This document shows positions 62,535 to 64,000 of a stretch of 64,000 bases of DNA, one piece after another. The notes under the pieces were generated by a model. The model saw only the letters and a program-made list of their open reading frames with translations, made no database searches and was not told the origin of the DNA. This DNA comes from Dethiosulfatibacter aminovorans DSM 17477 (GTDB lineage: Bacteria; Bacillota; Clostridia; Tissierellales; Dethiosulfatibacteraceae), in contig NZ_FQZL01000006.1 in assembly GCF_900142005.1 (NCBI RefSeq), positions 248,001 through 312,000 of the forward strand, in the 5' to 3' direction. Numbering within the stretch: position 1 is the first letter of the stretch; the number at the start of each line of letters is the position of its first letter. The position numbers were made by a program, and so were the translations under genes.

Positions 62535-63404
62535 TCAAACAAAATTCAATATCTTATTATTCCTGCTAAAAATATCCTTAGCTGAAGGGGTTATGATTGT
62601 ACCTGCCGGAACATCAATATTTTCACCTTTACACTTTATGAGATCAGTAGCCTTGCTTTCAGTAATGAGCTTTCCAATATCCATCGGCTTTTTATCTTCT
62701 TGTTTCTCTAAACAATTAATATCAGAGTTTTCAACTTCCAGTTCACAATTCATTTCATTTAAATCAAGTATTGTTCCATAATTATTCTTTTCAAGCGCAC
62801 ATGCATTTGCTTCGTCATAGTCAATATGCATGGCCAAGGTAAAATCAGGGTTTACCCTCACTACAACATCATCAAATGTCATTGGCCGCTGTCCGGCTAT
62901 CCTTACTCTAACTCGTTGTCCGTTGACCAGCCCAAAAGCCCTTGCATCACCAACACTCATATGTATATGGCATTTTGCAACTATAACACTATTTACCGCC
63001 TCAACCATTCCATTGTTTCCAACAAGATATGCACTAGATGCATTATTGAGATTTCCTGAGAGATTAACAGGTGCATTCAATCCTAGTGTTCTTGCATCAG
63101 TCATTGATATTTCAACTTGAGTAGCATCCCTTTCAGGTCCTAGAACTGCTACGTTTTCAATAATTCCCTTATCCGTAATCAACTTGATTCTCTGTTCAGA
63201 TAAAAACTCACCAGGTTGTGACAAGTCTCTTCTTTTTGTTAACTTCGCTCCTTTTCCAAAAAGCGCTTCAACATCGTTTCTCGAAAGGTGTACATGCCTG
63301 GCTGACGCTTCAACGGGTACTAATTTTGACTTTCTTTCAACTCTCTTGTTTGAAATCTCATTTAGTATTTTTTCCACTATGTCCTTAATTTCATAATTAT
63401 TCAT
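62535..63404 (-). CDS. pduL: Phosphate propanoyltransferase PduL with C-terminal extension
   Basis: About 289 residues. An N-terminal amphipathic helix (YEIKDIVEKILNEISNKRV, 4-22) looks like an encapsulation peptide. The catalytic part carries the zinc ligands His37 and His39 (ARHVHLSR), His146 and His148 (KCHIHMS) and AMHIDYDEANA. It interconverts acyl-CoA and acyl-phosphate, recycling CoA inside the shell. The usual enzyme ends near 215. Here about 75 more residues include GKLITESKATDLIK and DVPAGTIITPSAKDIFS (244-278), close to the N-terminal motif of EutQ and EutT. ATG 63404 is preferred over two nearer ones by spacing from AAGGA. Confidence 0.92.
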   Translation of the reverse strand: MNNYEIKDIVEKILNEISNKRVERKSKLVPVEASARHVHLSRNDVEALFGKGAKLTKRRDLSQPGEFLSEQRIKLITDKGIIENVAVLGPERDATQVEISMTDARTLGLNAPVNLSGNLNNASSAYLVGNNGMVEAVNSVIVAKCHIHMSVGDARAFGLVNGQRVRVRIAGQRPMTFDDVVVRVNPDFTLAMHIDYDEANACALEKNNYGTILDLNEMNCELEVENSDINCLEKQEDKKPMDIGKLITESKATDLIKCKGENIDVPAGTIITPSAKDIFSRNNKILNFV

Positions 63405-63415
63405 TGACATCATCC

Positions 63416-64000
63416 TTAATTTTTATAATATCCTGCCAACACTCGACATAGAAGTATATAAGAACAGCTGCTCAATCTGTTAAGTCCTTTGACTATATCT
63501 ATTCTACTGTTTCCATCTTCCATATCAAATGCTTCAGCCGCTATAAGTTCCGTTTCTCGTATTACTGTCCTTAATGTGTTTAAGCTTATGCACAATTCAC
63601 CCATTTTATAATTGGGTGTTGGATGAGGTATTCCATATACCGCTTTTATATTATGAGATACATATCGGATCTTCTCTGCATACATTCCCATAATATATGC
63701 TTCTCCAAGTGGTGTACCCTTTACTTCTGCAGAAAGCATTTCCCTTGTAAATTGAAGCATTTCTTCCAAATCATCAATCAGTTTTTCATGTTTTCCCCTA
63801 TATGCAACCAGTTGGCTTTCTATTATTTTCGCCTGAAGACTATCTAGCTTTCCTCTGAAAACAATTTGTTTATTTGTTTTCTTCACTATGTTCATTCCGT
63901 ACAAGTGAGTCATATCCTCAGGCTTTTCATCAAATGTTTCGCCGGTTTCAATACTTATGTACTCGCTGGAACATCCCCTGGAAACTGGCATTTCTTCTAT
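63416..64000 (-). CDS. eutT: EutT-type cobalamin adenosyltransferase (partial, 5' end outside window)
   Basis: The C-terminal 195 or so residues of a EutT-family ATP:cob(I)alamin adenosyltransferase; the N-terminus is cut off. Signatures: MTHLYG, then QIVFRGKLDSLQAKIIESQLVA, the helical core, and the C-terminal DIVKGLNRLSSCSYILLCRVLAGYY. EutT makes adenosylcobalamin for ethanolamine ammonia-lyase or diol dehydratase. The visible part has a single Cys before MTHL and no CCxxC metal motif described for the Salmonella enzyme, so it may be of the metal-independent class. Its stop overlaps the pduL ribosome-binding site. Confidence 0.88.
   Translation of the reverse strand: MEEMPVSRGCSSEYISIETGETFDEKPEDMTHLYGMNIVKKTNKQIVFRGKLDSLQAKIIESQLVAYRGKHEKLIDDLEEMLQFTREMLSAEVKGTPLGEAYIMGMYAEKIRYVSHNIKAVYGIPHPTPNYKMGELCISLNTLRTVIRETELIAAEAFDMEDGNSRIDIVKGLNRLSSCSYILLCRVLAGYYKN

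Overview
The window looks like chromosomal DNA of a low-GC, Gram-positive anaerobe of the Clostridia/Tissierellia type. The gene orders (ylmH-yggT-sepF-yggS-HlyD; DUF512-der-plsY-gpsA; ftsE-ftsX-M23 peptidase; DUF5693-csaB-wecG), a Rex repressor, a T-box on pheST, a CIRCE-controlled groE operon and sigma-A-type promoters all fit. MurE carries the DNPR motif typical of meso-diaminopimelate addition, and the PASTA-bearing class B PBP resembles SpoVD, so a spore former is plausible but not proven. A Sedimentibacter-like genus is only a guess. There are no rRNA or tRNA genes, insertion sequences, prophage or CRISPR arrays.

Layout. 1-8.0 kb (minus): the start of mtnN, the ylm division/homeostasis genes, gpsA, plsY, der and a DUF512 radical-SAM gene. 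8.0-22.6 kb (minus): nrdR and a compact dcw cluster, read in transcription order mraZ-rsmH-ftsL-spoVD-murE-mraY-murD-ftsW-murG-ftsQ-(DUF881)x2-sbp-ftsZ. murF, murB, murC and ftsA are not in it. 22.6-31.6 kb (minus): lgt, pheT/pheS behind a phenylalanine T-box, a SpoU methyltransferase, TrkA/TrkH potassium uptake, and infC-rpmI-rplT behind an L20-type leader with a visible attenuator. 31.6-38.4 kb (minus): ftsE-ftsX with a catalytically complete EnvC-like M23 peptidase, then wecG/tagA-csaB-DUF5693 for secondary wall polymer.

38.4-60 kb is mixed in strand: an AcpS-NnrD fusion diverging from upp; metF-metH; lysC; an adenylate-kinase-like P-loop gene and dxs; amtB-glnB with a short upstream reading frame overlapping the amtB start; groES-groEL; an 8-oxoguanine glycosylase; rex with a probable autoregulatory operator; an ABC-F ATPase; an orphan molybdopterin oxidoreductase apparently co-transcribed with glycerate kinase; and an unrecognised 126-aa protein.

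60.3-64 kb (minus) is the downstream end of a bacterial microcompartment operon, in transcription order eutT-like adenosyltransferase (cut by the window edge), pduL, eutN/ccmL, pduS, pduT. This set recycles cobalamin cofactor, moves electrons across the shell and makes acyl phosphate, so a B12-dependent diol, glycerol or ethanolamine type pathway is likely. The signature enzyme lies outside the window. The PduL here has an unusual C-terminal extension resembling the N-terminal motif of EutQ and EutT.

The most interesting observations are the PduL tail, the AcpS-NnrD fusion, the upstream reading frame coupled to amtB, a non-AUG lgt start pinned by its own promoter, a 21-bp tandem repeat spanning the mraZ promoter and ribosome-binding site, and a Rex-like operator on the rex promoter. 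No clearly new multi-gene system is visible.
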